From: Candidatus Zixiibacteriota bacterium
GTDB lineage: Bacteria > Zixibacteria > MSB-5A5 > GN15 > FEB-12
Length of the DNA stretch: 64,000 nt
Assembly (NCBI GenBank): GCA_017999435.1
Contig: JAGNLV010000005.1
Location: forward strand, 62,001 to 126,000
Reading direction: 5' to 3'
Shown: positions 44,505 to 52,953 of the stretch, in pieces
Layout: each line of letters begins with the position of its first letter
How positions within the stretch are numbered: the stretch's first letter is position 1
Notes under the pieces: model-generated
Seen by the model: only the letters and a program-made list of their open reading frames with translations
Told to the model about the DNA's origin: nothing
Database searches by the model: none
Made by a program: the position numbers and the translations under genes

Positions 44505-44999
44505 TCACCCGGCGGTGTTGCGGTCGCGGGCCGAGAAGAGTCGGATGCCGAGAAGGCGGCCGGGCAGCGACGGGTAGAAGGCGAACCAGAGGATGAGCGG
44601 AAGGGCGTCGTTGACCAGATAGAGCGGCACGATCACGCGGTAGAAGGATTTCGAGAGACCGTAGGCCTCGTTGAGGTGGTACACCGCAGTCGACAGCAGC
44701 AGGTGGCCGAGGACAAGGGCGGTGCCGCCGCCGAGGAGGGCCGCGAGCGTGCGGCGCCAGCGGGCGATCAGGTCCGGAGACGCCAAAACGAGCGCCAGGT
44801 ACGGGACTATGTTGGTGAAGTGTTCGATCACCAGGGCGAGCCACCAGCGGCGCACGCCCACCAGCCGGAAAAACGGGTCGGCGACCACGTCAACAAAGTC
44901 CGGGTACTGCCGCTGCACCGTGCGGAACCAAACGTAGCCCAAAAGCAGAGTGAGCGGAACAAGTTTAGCCAGGAACAGCCACAGCTCTTTTCGGATCAC
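44505..44999 (-). CDS. Exosortase-associated membrane protein
   Basis: A 164-residue integral membrane protein with about four helices: near 8-24, 53-77, 85-107 and 120-145. The gene starts 35 bases inside the end of the exosortase gene (GTG 44999), so the two are coupled. Small membrane proteins next to XrtH-type exosortases are known, and I place this protein in that class by position and size, not by motif. It may help substrate recruitment or stabilise the protease. It is the last gene of the operon; a strong promoter for the next gene lies just beyond. Confidence 0.7.
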   Translation of the reverse strand: MIRKELWLFLAKLVPLTLLLGYVWFRTVQRQYPDFVDVVADPFFRLVGVRRWWLALVIEHFTNIVPYLALVLASPDLIARWRRTLAALLGGGTALVLGHLLLSTAVYHLNEAYGLSKSFYRVIVPLYLVNDALPLILWFAFYPSLPGRLLGIRLFSARDRNTAG

Positions 45000-45549
45000 G
45001 AAACACCACCAGGTATATCCAGGCGATCCAGACGGACGCGATCATGAGAATCAGGGTCGCCTGCCAAAAATACAGGTGCAGGAAGTCGAACAACGGTTTC
45101 GAGGATGCGCCGGCGATCACCAGCACGACGATGCGGAGGATGTTGAAGAGGTAGATTGCCGGAAGCCCGAGCGCCAGGCCGAGGAGCTTCTTCCCAGGCG
45201 TGGTGGAGAAGGCGAGGACGGCGGCGGTGAAGATGACCATTTCCAGCAGGCCCGTGCATTCGTCGATAACCTCGACCGGGAATCCGCGGTAGGAGACAAA
45301 GCGGCCGGACCAGTGCACCTCGCCGAAGAAGAGCGAGACGACGCTGCCGGTGACGGCGGCAGTAGTGTCCATCAGCCATCCGAGACTCTCGGCATAGCGG
45401 GCGGTCAGCCAGGCGTAGGCGCCGCCGAGGACCGCCAGCAGGAGGACGAATTTCAGGACGAAGCGGAGGGCGGGGGATCGGCCGGGGCGGCTGTCCGACA
45501 AGGACGCCGGGGGGCGTTCGGGCAATGACTTCCTGCGTGGGCGTGCCAT
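44965..45549 (-). CDS. Exosortase-family transpeptidase/protease (XrtH-like)
   Basis: A 194-residue polytopic membrane enzyme with about five helices (32-50, 66-77, 100-118, 122-147 and 163-184). The three residues that define exosortases/archaeosortases are present: Cys98 in DECTGLLE, Arg139 in FNILRIVVL and His158 in FLHLYFWQ. Such enzymes cut C-terminal PEP-CTERM-type signals and sort the protein to the surface. The short form with a companion membrane protein is most like XrtH. No substrate with a C-terminal tripartite signal is encoded in the window. The ATG at 45549 is preferred to an upstream GTG at 45588. Confidence 0.85.
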   Translation of the reverse strand: MARPRRKSLPERPPASLSDSRPGRSPALRFVLKFVLLLAVLGGAYAWLTARYAESLGWLMDTTAAVTGSVVSLFFGEVHWSGRFVSYRGFPVEVIDECTGLLEMVIFTAAVLAFSTTPGKKLLGLALGLPAIYLFNILRIVVLVIAGASSKPLFDFLHLYFWQATLILMIASVWIAWIYLVVFRDPKRAVAVPG

Positions 45550-45621
45550 CAACTGCAATTTAGCCCGCGGCGGGGAGGGGCGCAACACCCGATTGCGCGG
45601 CCGCCAAGCCCGGGTCGCCGC

Positions 45622-45876
45622 TCACCAGAGGAAAGTGGCCAGAACCGCGGAGCAGACCAATCCGGCCGAGACGACCGCGAGCGTGCGGCCTTCCCCGACG
45701 AAGAGGACAAACGCGGAGTAGGCGAGTGCGATGCCGAGTTTGGCCGTCCAGCGGTGAAGGTGGGCGACGTGGAAACCGTCGGCGATCAGCAGCAGCCCGG
45801 CGACGAGCAGGCTGAGATAGAGGATCCACCACGGGCGGTCGGCCGCCGATCCCGATCCCCCGCTGTTACCCGCTAT
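45622..45876 (-). CDS. Small membrane protein with probable AUA start codon
   Basis: An 84-residue hydrophobic protein with three predicted helices (about 17-35, 47-62, 66-83). It opens with AGNSGGSGSAADRPWWILYL. No ATG, GTG or TTG lies in frame near the start of protein-like sequence. On the minus strand a strong ribosome-binding site, GGGAGGTG, is followed at ideal distance by ATA (45876-45874), which therefore seems to be the start codon. A sequence error or mutation of ATG is an alternative. The gene sits 14 bases after the amidase stop and 72 bases before the exosortase, in the same operon. Function is unknown. Confidence 0.6.
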   Translation of the reverse strand: MAGNSGGSGSAADRPWWILYLSLLVAGLLLIADGFHVAHLHRWTAKLGIALAYSAFVLFVGEGRTLAVVSAGLVCSAVLATFLW

Positions 45877-45890
45877 GGCGCACCTCCCGG

Positions 45891-47873
45891 TCAGGTGGCA
45901 TCGGCGTACTCCTTGAGAAAGCGCTTGATCCCCTCGCACAGAGCATCGGCCAGGGTCACCCGAAACGCGCGGGTCTTGAGGGCATCCTCCTGCTCGGGGA
46001 GGATCATGAACGTGCATTCGACCAGGACGGCCGGGTAGCCGGTCGGGCGCAGCACGGCGAGGTTGCCGTGGAAGAATCCGTGGTCGGCCAGGCCCGTCCG
46101 ACTGACCAATTCATCGTGAATGGCGCGCGCGAGATTGACCGAATGGGGATGGTAGTAGTAGGCGGAGGCGCCGTTGTTGACGAGCGGGTTGACGCCGTCG
46201 GGAAGGGCGTTGTTGTGGATCGACACGAAGAGGTCGGCCTCGGCGGCGGCGGCGATTTTCGGCCGGTCGGCCAACTCGACGTGGGCGGTGTCGATCCGGG
46301 TCATTACGACGCGCGCGCCGGCCCCCTCGAGACGGTCGCGCAGCTCGAGGGCGATCGCCAGGTTCGCCTCGGCCTCGCTCAGACCGGTCGGGCCGACCGA
46401 GCCGGGATCACGGGAATGGCCGGGATCGAGGACGATGACTTTCCCCTTCAGGTCGTCGACATGCGCGGGGGCGCGGTAAACCTGCAGGTAGAGCGTGCTC
46501 CCCCGGTAGTACGCATCGTACCCCCAGAGATCCTTGGTCAGGCGGATCGTCAGTTCGTAGAGCCCCTCCTCCGGCTGCGACCAGGCGGCGTAGTCGATGA
46601 GCGGGTCGCGGGGGTCGTAGCGGATCCAGTCGGTGTCGGCGGTGACGCCGAAGAGCTGGAGGCGGAGAGTGCGGCGGTCGTCCTCGACGACGCGGAAAGC
46701 GTGTCTCCCGGCGAGCGGGAGTTCGATGCGGACGGCGGCGGAGTCGCGGTAGGTGCGGAGCGAGCGCAGGAACGACTGCGGGGGGAGGATGCCGCGCGGG
46801 AGCGGCGTCACCGTTCGGCGGTCCACCCAGGCGACCTGCGAGCGGGAGAGCCGCAGCTTGTACCAGTCTCCCGCCCGGCCGACCGCGAGCGCCTCCACCC
46901 CGCCCGGCGGGCCGACCGCGAGGTAGGCGCGCTGCGGGGCGTAGCGGATGACTTTGACGGAATCGGAAAAGCGAACGGTGAACGGGAAGACCGGGCTGTT
47001 GAGCGAAAGCCGCCAGGTGCTGGAGTCGGTGAGGACGGTGTCGGGCAGGCGCAGAGTGAGCAGCGCGCTGTCGGCGGCGCGGGAAGCCGATTCCAAGGCC
47101 GTGTGCGACTGCGCCGCCGGTCCCGGCGGCGCGAGGAAGTAGCGCAGGCGGACACTGTCGGCGCGCGCCGCGGCCGGAACATCATAGAAGCCCGAGTAGA
47201 TGCCGGCGATCCGGAGCGACTCGGGGACCGCACCCTCGCCGAAAACCGCTTCCCCCCAGTAGGGCTGGAAGCGCGGGTCGGTCTCGGCCATCGGCACCGA
47301 GTCGGCAACGCCGGGAATGGCGAACCAGGCGCGGCATCCAGGGGTGGCCTGGATCCAGGCCTCCACGCGATCGCCCGCCGCCAGGTACAGATCGCCCGCC
47401 GGCGGGCGATACTCCCGGCCGAGGCGAAGGACATCGCGGGGGTAGCTCACGGCCGGCGCCGGAATGGCGACGGTGATGGAGCAGGCGATCGGGGCCGACG
47501 GTTCGTTTTCGGGGAACGACGTCTTCTGGCGGTGCTGGCGCCCGGCGTCATCGTAACCGACCGGGCGGGCCTCGAGCCGGAAAGTGAACGGGCCGGGAGC
47601 GATCGGCAGGAAAGCGATGAAACCGCCGCTGTCATGCACGGGCACGGCGGCGCCGTTGATGGTGAGCCGCCACTGGTCGCGGTGCGTGCACGGCTTGATG
47701 TTGCCGAGGATGAAAGTGGAGTCGACGGCGGCGACCGTCTGGCCCTCCTTGGGATAGATCACTTCGATGCGCGGCGCGGGGCCCTGCGGGGCCGCGGGGG
47801 CGATGCCGATCCACGCCAGCACGGCCGCCGACGCGAGCAGAGTCCTATTCCGAGAGGTATTTCTGCAATACAT
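45891..47873 (-). CDS. N-acetylmuramoyl-L-alanine amidase (Amidase_3) with large beta-rich N-terminal part
   Basis: A 660-residue secreted protein with an N-terminal signal segment (RTLLASAAVLAWIGIAPAAP). The C-terminal amidase_3 domain starts at about 477: GKVIVLDPGHSRDPG carries zinc ligand His486, EAEANLAIAL supplies the glutamate (about 502), VSIHNNALP gives His553, and VLVECTFM provides catalytic Glu619. Residues 30-475 are beta-rich and contain several Ig-like or AMIN-like modules (for example IEVIYPKEGQTVAAVDSTFILG and LRLQLFGVTADTDWIRYDP). It cleaves the bond between MurNAc and L-Ala in murein. The ATG at 47873 overlaps the end of the epimerase gene by 29 bases; the longer frame upstream is a shadow of that gene. 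Confidence 0.9.
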   Translation of the reverse strand: MYCRNTSRNRTLLASAAVLAWIGIAPAAPQGPAPRIEVIYPKEGQTVAAVDSTFILGNIKPCTHRDQWRLTINGAAVPVHDSGGFIAFLPIAPGPFTFRLEARPVGYDDAGRQHRQKTSFPENEPSAPIACSITVAIPAPAVSYPRDVLRLGREYRPPAGDLYLAAGDRVEAWIQATPGCRAWFAIPGVADSVPMAETDPRFQPYWGEAVFGEGAVPESLRIAGIYSGFYDVPAAARADSVRLRYFLAPPGPAAQSHTALESASRAADSALLTLRLPDTVLTDSSTWRLSLNSPVFPFTVRFSDSVKVIRYAPQRAYLAVGPPGGVEALAVGRAGDWYKLRLSRSQVAWVDRRTVTPLPRGILPPQSFLRSLRTYRDSAAVRIELPLAGRHAFRVVEDDRRTLRLQLFGVTADTDWIRYDPRDPLIDYAAWSQPEEGLYELTIRLTKDLWGYDAYYRGSTLYLQVYRAPAHVDDLKGKVIVLDPGHSRDPGSVGPTGLSEAEANLAIALELRDRLEGAGARVVMTRIDTAHVELADRPKIAAAAEADLFVSIHNNALPDGVNPLVNNGASAYYYHPHSVNLARAIHDELVSRTGLADHGFFHGNLAVLRPTGYPAVLVECTFMILPEQEDALKTRAFRVTLADALCEGIKRFLKEYADAT

Positions 47874-48873
47874 CGCGACGCAATTTGGGACCGCCGATGA
47901 TTTCGCGGTCGACGTTGATGGACTCGCGGTGGTAACTGATCCCCCGGGCGATGTCGTCCTCGAGCAGCAGGGGGCCGTCAAGATCGAAGTAGTCGGCCAG
48001 GGCCGACATGTAGACCGACTGGGCGATCCCGACGGAGGACTCGACCATGCAGCCGAGCATGACTTTCTTGCGGTCCGCCTGGGCCTGCCGGGCGAGGGCG
48101 ACACCGTGGAGGATGCCGCCGCACTTGTCCATCTTGATATTGATGCCGTCGATAGAGGCGCGACAGCGCATGTAATCATCGAGGGTATTGAGACCCTCAT
48201 CCATGATCAGCTCGACGTCGGCCTTGCCCTTGAGGTGGGGCCACTCCTTCACGTAGTCGGCATCGGTCGGCTGCTCGATCACGCGGACCCCTTTGCGGCT
48301 GAGGTGGTAAATCATCTCCTCGGCCTTGGCGCACGACCAGGCGCCGTTGGCGTCGACGCGGACTTCTTTGCCGAGGCCGGCCTCAAGGGCGTCGAGTATC
48401 ATCACATCCTGTTCGTGCCCCATCTTGACCTTGATGATCGGGTACTCGGAGGAGCGGATCGCTTCGACCATCCGGTCGGTGGCGTCGATGCCGACGGTCA
48501 TGGAGCTCTTGATGCCGATAGGTGTGCCCAGGTCGACCAGCTCCCACGGGTAGCGGCGGGATTCGCCGGAGAGATAGTTCAGGACGGCGGCCATGAGGGC
48601 CGACCGGGCAGCGGGGTGGATATCCATGCGGTCGATGTCATGGAGGGTGCCGAGGGTGACGGCCGTCTGGCGCTCAAGCAGTGCGATCCCCTTTCTCAGA
48701 TCGGCGGCCATTTCCTCAATTGAGGGTCCGTAGTAGATCGAGGTCGAGGCCTCGCCGCTGTAGCGGTTGTTGAGGATGGTGAGCAGGTTGGTTTTGACGG
48801 TGACTTCGCCCTGGGAAACCGCGAATTTCTTCTTGAGCGGGAGGTTGACCTTGACCGCGTCGAGCTGCATCAT
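47845..48873 (-). CDS. Dipeptide epimerase (L-Ala-D/L-Glu epimerase family)
   Basis: A 342-residue enolase-superfamily enzyme. The catalytic lysine pair is in YPIIKVKMG (Lys148, Lys150), metal ligands are Asp174 (VRVDANGAW), Glu200 (VIEQP) and Asp225 (LIMDEG), and the second base is Lys247 (INIKMDKCGG). This set matches L-Ala-D/L-Glu epimerases such as YcjG and B. subtilis YkfB, which convert the murein dipeptide L-Ala-D-Glu so it can be catabolised. Its start overlaps the stop of the NlpC/P60 gene by four bases. A YkfC-like peptidase next to a YkfB-like epimerase recapitulates the Bacillus ykf arrangement. Confidence 0.92.
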   Translation of the reverse strand: MMQLDAVKVNLPLKKKFAVSQGEVTVKTNLLTILNNRYSGEASTSIYYGPSIEEMAADLRKGIALLERQTAVTLGTLHDIDRMDIHPAARSALMAAVLNYLSGESRRYPWELVDLGTPIGIKSSMTVGIDATDRMVEAIRSSEYPIIKVKMGHEQDVMILDALEAGLGKEVRVDANGAWSCAKAEEMIYHLSRKGVRVIEQPTDADYVKEWPHLKGKADVELIMDEGLNTLDDYMRCRASIDGINIKMDKCGGILHGVALARQAQADRKKVMLGCMVESSVGIAQSVYMSALADYFDLDGPLLLEDDIARGISYHRESINVDREIIGGPKLRRDVLQKYLSE

Positions 48874-49664
48874 ATAATTCGCCTCGCTTCCAAATAGCTC
48901 TGGTCCAAATCCGACCGGTACGCGGGGGCGTCGGGCGCCAGCGATTCGATGCGCACGCCGCCGCCGCCCCGGGACGAATGAATAATGCGGTCGCGTCCGA
49001 CAGCGATCGCGACGTGACCGGGAAAGAACACCAGGTCCCCGCAGATGGTACGCGCGCGCTCGACCGGCCGGCCGGTGCGGATCTGGTCTTTGCTGTCGCG
49101 CGGCAGGCTCAGGCCGAGGCGACGGCCGACCGTCTGCACCAGCCCCGAGCAGTCGAGGCCGGCGGCCGTGATGCCGCCCCAGAGGTACGGCACCCCGACC
49201 AGCCGGCCGGCTTCGCGCACCAAGTCGCGGCCGGTCAGCGGGCCCCGGTTGTACTCCTTTATCGGTCGAACGGAGGAAGCCTTGACGCACAGACGGCTCC
49301 CGTCGGGGGCAACGAGGATCAACCGGCGCGCCTCGAGGCGGTCCAGGGCGACGATGGTGCCGTAGTACAGCAGGTGCGGGGGCAGCGGCCGGCCGTCGAA
49401 GTCGAGCAGGCGGGACTGGAGAGCGGTGACGACAGCGGCGGGGCGGCGGCTGTACGCAACGGCCCGCCGCTCCGACAGCGACGCCAGGAAACGCCGATCG
49501 GCCCATCCCCGGTAACCGTCCCAGCGCCGCACGTACGCAAACCCTCGCTTCTCGGCCGACCAGGAGACCAGGTCGGCGAACAGCAACTGATTGACGCGCT
49601 CGGCGCGGTGGTCGGGCTCGGCCCGCATGTCCAGAATGTTGGTCGTCACCCAGGCACATTCCAT
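48870..49664 (-). CDS. NlpC/P60 peptidase with SH3 domains (YkfC-like)
   Basis: A 264-residue cysteine peptidase of family C40. Two SH3-like modules (about 1-130) include RAEPDHRAERVNQLLFADLV and RWDGYRGWADRRFL. The catalytic domain has LWGGITAAGLDCSGLVQ with Cys172, GHVAIAVG with His217 and IIHSS with His229. There is no signal peptide, as expected for a YkfC-type cytoplasmic enzyme that cleaves the D-Glu-diaminopimelate bond of murein peptides. It is followed by the dipeptide epimerase that uses the released L-Ala-D-Glu. The ATG at 49664 lies only eight bases after the predicted -10 box, so the mRNA may be leaderless. Confidence 0.92.
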   Translation of the reverse strand: MECAWVTTNILDMRAEPDHRAERVNQLLFADLVSWSAEKRGFAYVRRWDGYRGWADRRFLASLSERRAVAYSRRPAAVVTALQSRLLDFDGRPLPPHLLYYGTIVALDRLEARRLILVAPDGSRLCVKASSVRPIKEYNRGPLTGRDLVREAGRLVGVPYLWGGITAAGLDCSGLVQTVGRRLGLSLPRDSKDQIRTGRPVERARTICGDLVFFPGHVAIAVGRDRIIHSSRGGGGVRIESLAPDAPAYRSDLDQSYLEARRII

Positions 49665-49672
49665 ATGAAAAC

Positions 49673-49701
49673 CTTATAAGTCGAGCGGCAGCGGGAGACA
49701 A
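49673..49701 (-). promoter_or_regulatory. Predicted promoter of the murein-peptide/exosortase operon
   Basis: On the minus strand TTGTCT (49701-49696) and TATAAG (49678-49673) are separated by 17 bases. The promoter sits directly downstream of the terminator of the upstream operon (49705-49731), so the two transcription units are cleanly separated. The -10 box lies eight bases before the ATG at 49664. Confidence 0.6.
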
Positions 49702-49704
49702 CAT

Positions 49705-49731
49705 AAAAAAGCCGGGCCATCCGGCCCGGCT
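49705..49731 (-). terminator. Strong intrinsic terminator ending the ftsK-to-aminotransferase operon
   Basis: On the minus strand AGCCGGGCC-GGAT-GGCCCGGCT forms a perfect 9-bp stem followed by six U (49710-49705). It lies 23 bases after the aminotransferase stop. Confidence 0.9.
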
Positions 49732-49753
49732 GGGAAACTGCAAGGGCGCCGCC

Positions 49754-50926
49754 TCAGTGCGTCCTGACGCCGGCCAGCACTCGTTTGATCCGGGCGAGCG
49801 CCTCGCGGATGTTCTCGACCGAATTGGCATAGGAGAAGCGAACGTACCCCTCGCCGTACTCGCCGAAAGCGGTGCCCGAAAGACAGGCCACCCCGGCCTC
49901 GTCGAGCATGACGTCGGCGAATTTCTGCGACGTCAGGCCGGTGCCGGTGATGTTCGGGAAAACGTAGAAAGCGCCTTCGGGGTTGAGACAGCGAACACCG
50001 TCGATCGCGTTGAGGCCGTCGACGATGACCGTGCGGCGGCGGCGGAATTCGGCCACCATCTTGTCGACATCGTCCTGCGGTCCGGTGAGGGCTTCAATCA
50101 TAGCGTACTGGGCGAAAGTGCAGGTGGAGGAGAAATTGTTAATGGCCAGCGTGAAGAAATACTGGGCCAGTTCTTTGGGCATTGCGGCAAATCCCAGCCG
50201 CCAGCCGGTCATGGCGTAGGTCTTGGACATCCCGTCAACGATGATCGACCGCTCCATCGCGCCGGGGATCATGGCGATCGATTTGAACTCCCCGTCGTAA
50301 ACCAGGCGCGAGTAGATCTCGTCGGAGAGGATCCACAGGTCGTGCTTCTTCGCCTCGGCGTGGATGGCTTCGAGATCCTCCCAGGTGAGGACGCCGCCGG
50401 TCGGGTTGCCGGGCGAATTGAGGATGACCATCCGGGTGCGGGGGGTGATGAGGGAGCGGAATTCATCGATGGAGAAGCGGAAGTCGTTCTCCTCGCGCAG
50501 GCGGACGGGGACGGGCTTGGCGCCGACGAATTTGACGATGGAGCGGTAGGTCGGGTACCCGGGGTTGGGGACGATGACCTCGTCGCCCTCGTTGATCAAG
50601 GCGATGAGGGCGCAGAAGAGGAAGGGCTTGGCACCGGGCATGATGATCGTGTTTTCGGCGGTGACGGGGATGTGCCGGGTTCGGGCGAGGTAGGAAGCGC
50701 AGACCTCGCGGGCCTCCATGACGCCGCCGGAGGGGGCGTAGTGGGTCTGGCCGGCGCGGAGGGCCTTGATGCCGGCCTCGGTGACGTTGGCGGGGGTGTC
50801 GAAGTCCGGTTCGCCGATCTGGAGGTGGATGATCGACTTGCCCTGGCGTTCGAGCGCTTTGGCTTTCGCCAGAACGACGAACGCGCCCTCCGACTCGAGC
50901 TTCCGAACCCGCTCCGTATACTGCAT
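49754..50926 (-). CDS. Class I/II pyridoxal-phosphate aminotransferase
   Basis: A 390-residue fold-type I aminotransferase, probably an aspartate-type transaminase. The PLP lysine is Lys235 in SKTYAMTGWR, the substrate/cofactor asparagine is in NSPGNPTGG (about 170-178), and the C-terminal RFSYANS carries the carboxylate-binding arginine. The N-terminal HLQIGEPDFDTP and GGVMEAREV are typical of subgroup I-gamma enzymes. AGAGGAG lies nine bases before the ATG. It is the last gene of the operon that starts at ftsK. Exact amino-donor specificity cannot be read. Confidence 0.93.
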   Translation of the reverse strand: MQYTERVRKLESEGAFVVLAKAKALERQGKSIIHLQIGEPDFDTPANVTEAGIKALRAGQTHYAPSGGVMEAREVCASYLARTRHIPVTAENTIIMPGAKPFLFCALIALINEGDEVIVPNPGYPTYRSIVKFVGAKPVPVRLREENDFRFSIDEFRSLITPRTRMVILNSPGNPTGGVLTWEDLEAIHAEAKKHDLWILSDEIYSRLVYDGEFKSIAMIPGAMERSIIVDGMSKTYAMTGWRLGFAAMPKELAQYFFTLAINNFSSTCTFAQYAMIEALTGPQDDVDKMVAEFRRRRTVIVDGLNAIDGVRCLNPEGAFYVFPNITGTGLTSQKFADVMLDEAGVACLSGTAFGEYGEGYVRFSYANSVENIREALARIKRVLAGVRTH

Positions 50927-50940
50927 GGCGCAACTCCTCT

Positions 50941-52953
50941 CTAGTGCTTCACGAGCTCTCGTGCCTTCGCGGCGATGTGTTCGGCCGAGACGCCGAAACG
51001 TTTGATCAGTTGCCAGGGCTGCCCGGACTCGCCGAAGCGGTCGGCGATGCCGACCATGGCGAAACGAACCGGGCGGCCGGTCTCGGCCTGCCGGCGCAAG
51101 ATAACACCGGCGACCAGATTTCCCAAGCCCCCAACTTGATGTTCTTCGGCCGTCACCACGGCGCCGGTTTCCCCGGCGGCGCAGACGATCGCGGTCTCGT
51201 CCAAGGGCTTAACGGTATGCATGTTGATGACCCGGGTTTCCAGGCGGAAGTCGGTGCGGAGAATGTACGCCGCCCGCAGGGCCTCGGCGACCTCGGGGCC
51301 GCAGGAAATGATCGTGAGGTCCTCTCCCTCGCTCCGGTACTCGGACGCCGGGGTGATGTCGAAAGCGTCGGCAAACCGGTCGGCTTCGCGGCGGAGCCGG
51401 AAAATGTTGGCCTCCCCGAACCGAAACGGGCTGTCGGGCCGGGTGATGATCGGGGTGGCCTCGCGGGCAAACCGCAGGTACTTGGGCCCGACGACGTCGA
51501 AGAGCAGCGCGCGGGTCATCTTTTCGGTCTCCAGGGCGTCGCACGGGATGGCCAGGTGCATGTGGGGCAGACCGGCGATCTGGAAAATCGCCTCCAGCTC
51601 CTGGTGGGTGGCGCCGTCGGGACCCACCGAGATCCCCCCGTGGGCGCCGACGATGAGGACGTTGTAGTTCCCGTAGCACACGGAGACGCGGATTTGGTCG
51701 AGGTTGCGGGCGGCGGCGAACACGCCGTAGGTGCCGAAGACGGGGATTTTCCCCTCCTTGGCCAGGCCGACCGCGATGGTCGTGGCATTCTGTTCGGCCA
51801 CGCCCACCGAGAAGAAGCGGCGGCGGCGCTCCGGGTGGTTCTTGTGGAAATCGGAGATGCAAATGGAGTCGGAGATATCGGCGCCGAGGCAGACGATGCG
51901 CTCGTCGCTCCCGCAGGCCTCAAGAGCGCGGCCGAACCCTTTGCGCGTAGGATCCATGTCCACGCGCATGGCCGGCCCGGCATTCCACCAGAAGTCGCGC
52001 GAGAACGCGGGGAGTTCGTCGTTCAGGCGGGCGTCGACGCCGATCTGGTGGCGGACGCCGTAGTCGATGAGATCGGACACGGCGAAGGTGTCTCCGAGGC
52101 CGAGCTCGGCCAGCAGGCGCTCCAGTTCGTCGAGCTTCGGCGGCTTGCCGTGCCAACCGACGACGTTCTCCATGAACGACACGCCCTTCCCCTTCACCGT
52201 GTGGAAGATCAGCGCGACCGGCTTGCCGGAGTCGTTGCGGTTGCGGGCCCAGTCGAGGGCCTCAACGATCTCGGCCATGGCGTGGCCATCAGCCTCGCGC
52301 ACGTGCCAGCCGAAAGCGGCGTATTTGTCGGCCAGCGGGTCGATGTTCATGACCTCGGCAACCGGACCGTCGATCTGCAGGCGGTTCTTGTCGACGATGA
52401 GGATCAGGTTGTCGAGACGATAGTGGGCGGCGGCCATGGCGGCCTCCCACATCGAGCCTTCCTGGTGCTCGCCATCGGACGAAATAACAAACACCCGGTA
52501 GTCCTTCCCATCGAGCCGGGCGGCGAGGGCGACGCCGACGGCGACTGAAAACCCCTGCCCGAGCGACCCGGAGCTGATCTCCACCCCCGGCAGGTCGAGG
52601 CGGTGGGGGTGCCCCTGGAGCGGGGAGTCGAGCATGCGGAGCTTCATGAGCTCGGGTTCTGGGAAATAGCCGGCGACGGCCAGGGCGGTGTAGAGAGCGG
52701 GGGCTTTGTGGCCGGCCGACCAGATGATGCGGTCGCGGTCGGGCCAGTCGGGGTCGGTTGGATTGTGGCGGGCGATTCTCAAATAGAGGGCGGCCGCGAT
52801 ATCCATCACGCTCAGCGTGCCGCCGGAGTGCCCCGACCGGGCCGAGCAGAGAGCGATTTCGTTCAGGCCGCGCATGTAGCGCGCGCGCTCGACCAATTCG
52901 TCGACGCGGTAGTCGCAGCGCGCATTCTCAGGGTGCGGTGTCGGGTTCTTCAT
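50941..52953 (-). CDS. Transketolase
   Basis: A 670-residue thiamine-diphosphate enzyme that transfers two-carbon units in the pentose phosphate pathway. The TPP motif starts SSDGEHQEGSMWEA (159-172) and ends in LIVDKNRLQIDGP. Residues GHSGG and GHKAPALY position the diphosphate and substrate. The pyrimidine domain (about 325-520) has FSVGVAEQNATTIAVGLA with the catalytic glutamate, and the C-terminal domain (about 545-660) carries VTAEEHQVGGLGNLVA. It may alternatively act on another ketose with similar chemistry. Its start overlaps coaE by 26 bases. Confidence 0.93.
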   Translation of the reverse strand: MKNPTPHPENARCDYRVDELVERARYMRGLNEIALCSARSGHSGGTLSVMDIAAALYLRIARHNPTDPDWPDRDRIIWSAGHKAPALYTALAVAGYFPEPELMKLRMLDSPLQGHPHRLDLPGVEISSGSLGQGFSVAVGVALAARLDGKDYRVFVISSDGEHQEGSMWEAAMAAAHYRLDNLILIVDKNRLQIDGPVAEVMNIDPLADKYAAFGWHVREADGHAMAEIVEALDWARNRNDSGKPVALIFHTVKGKGVSFMENVVGWHGKPPKLDELERLLAELGLGDTFAVSDLIDYGVRHQIGVDARLNDELPAFSRDFWWNAGPAMRVDMDPTRKGFGRALEACGSDERIVCLGADISDSICISDFHKNHPERRRRFFSVGVAEQNATTIAVGLAKEGKIPVFGTYGVFAAARNLDQIRVSVCYGNYNVLIVGAHGGISVGPDGATHQELEAIFQIAGLPHMHLAIPCDALETEKMTRALLFDVVGPKYLRFAREATPIITRPDSPFRFGEANIFRLRREADRFADAFDITPASEYRSEGEDLTIISCGPEVAEALRAAYILRTDFRLETRVINMHTVKPLDETAIVCAAGETGAVVTAEEHQVGGLGNLVAGVILRRQAETGRPVRFAMVGIADRFGESGQPWQLIKRFGVSAEHIAAKARELVKH

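Noticed and set aside
47874-48200. N-terminal extension of the murein amidase
   Set aside because: The extra residues are the antiphase translation of the epimerase gene; the ATG at 47873 gives a signal peptide.
48874-49830. N-terminal extension of the dipeptide epimerase
   Set aside because: It translates the NlpC/P60 gene in the wrong phase; the real start overlaps that gene's stop.
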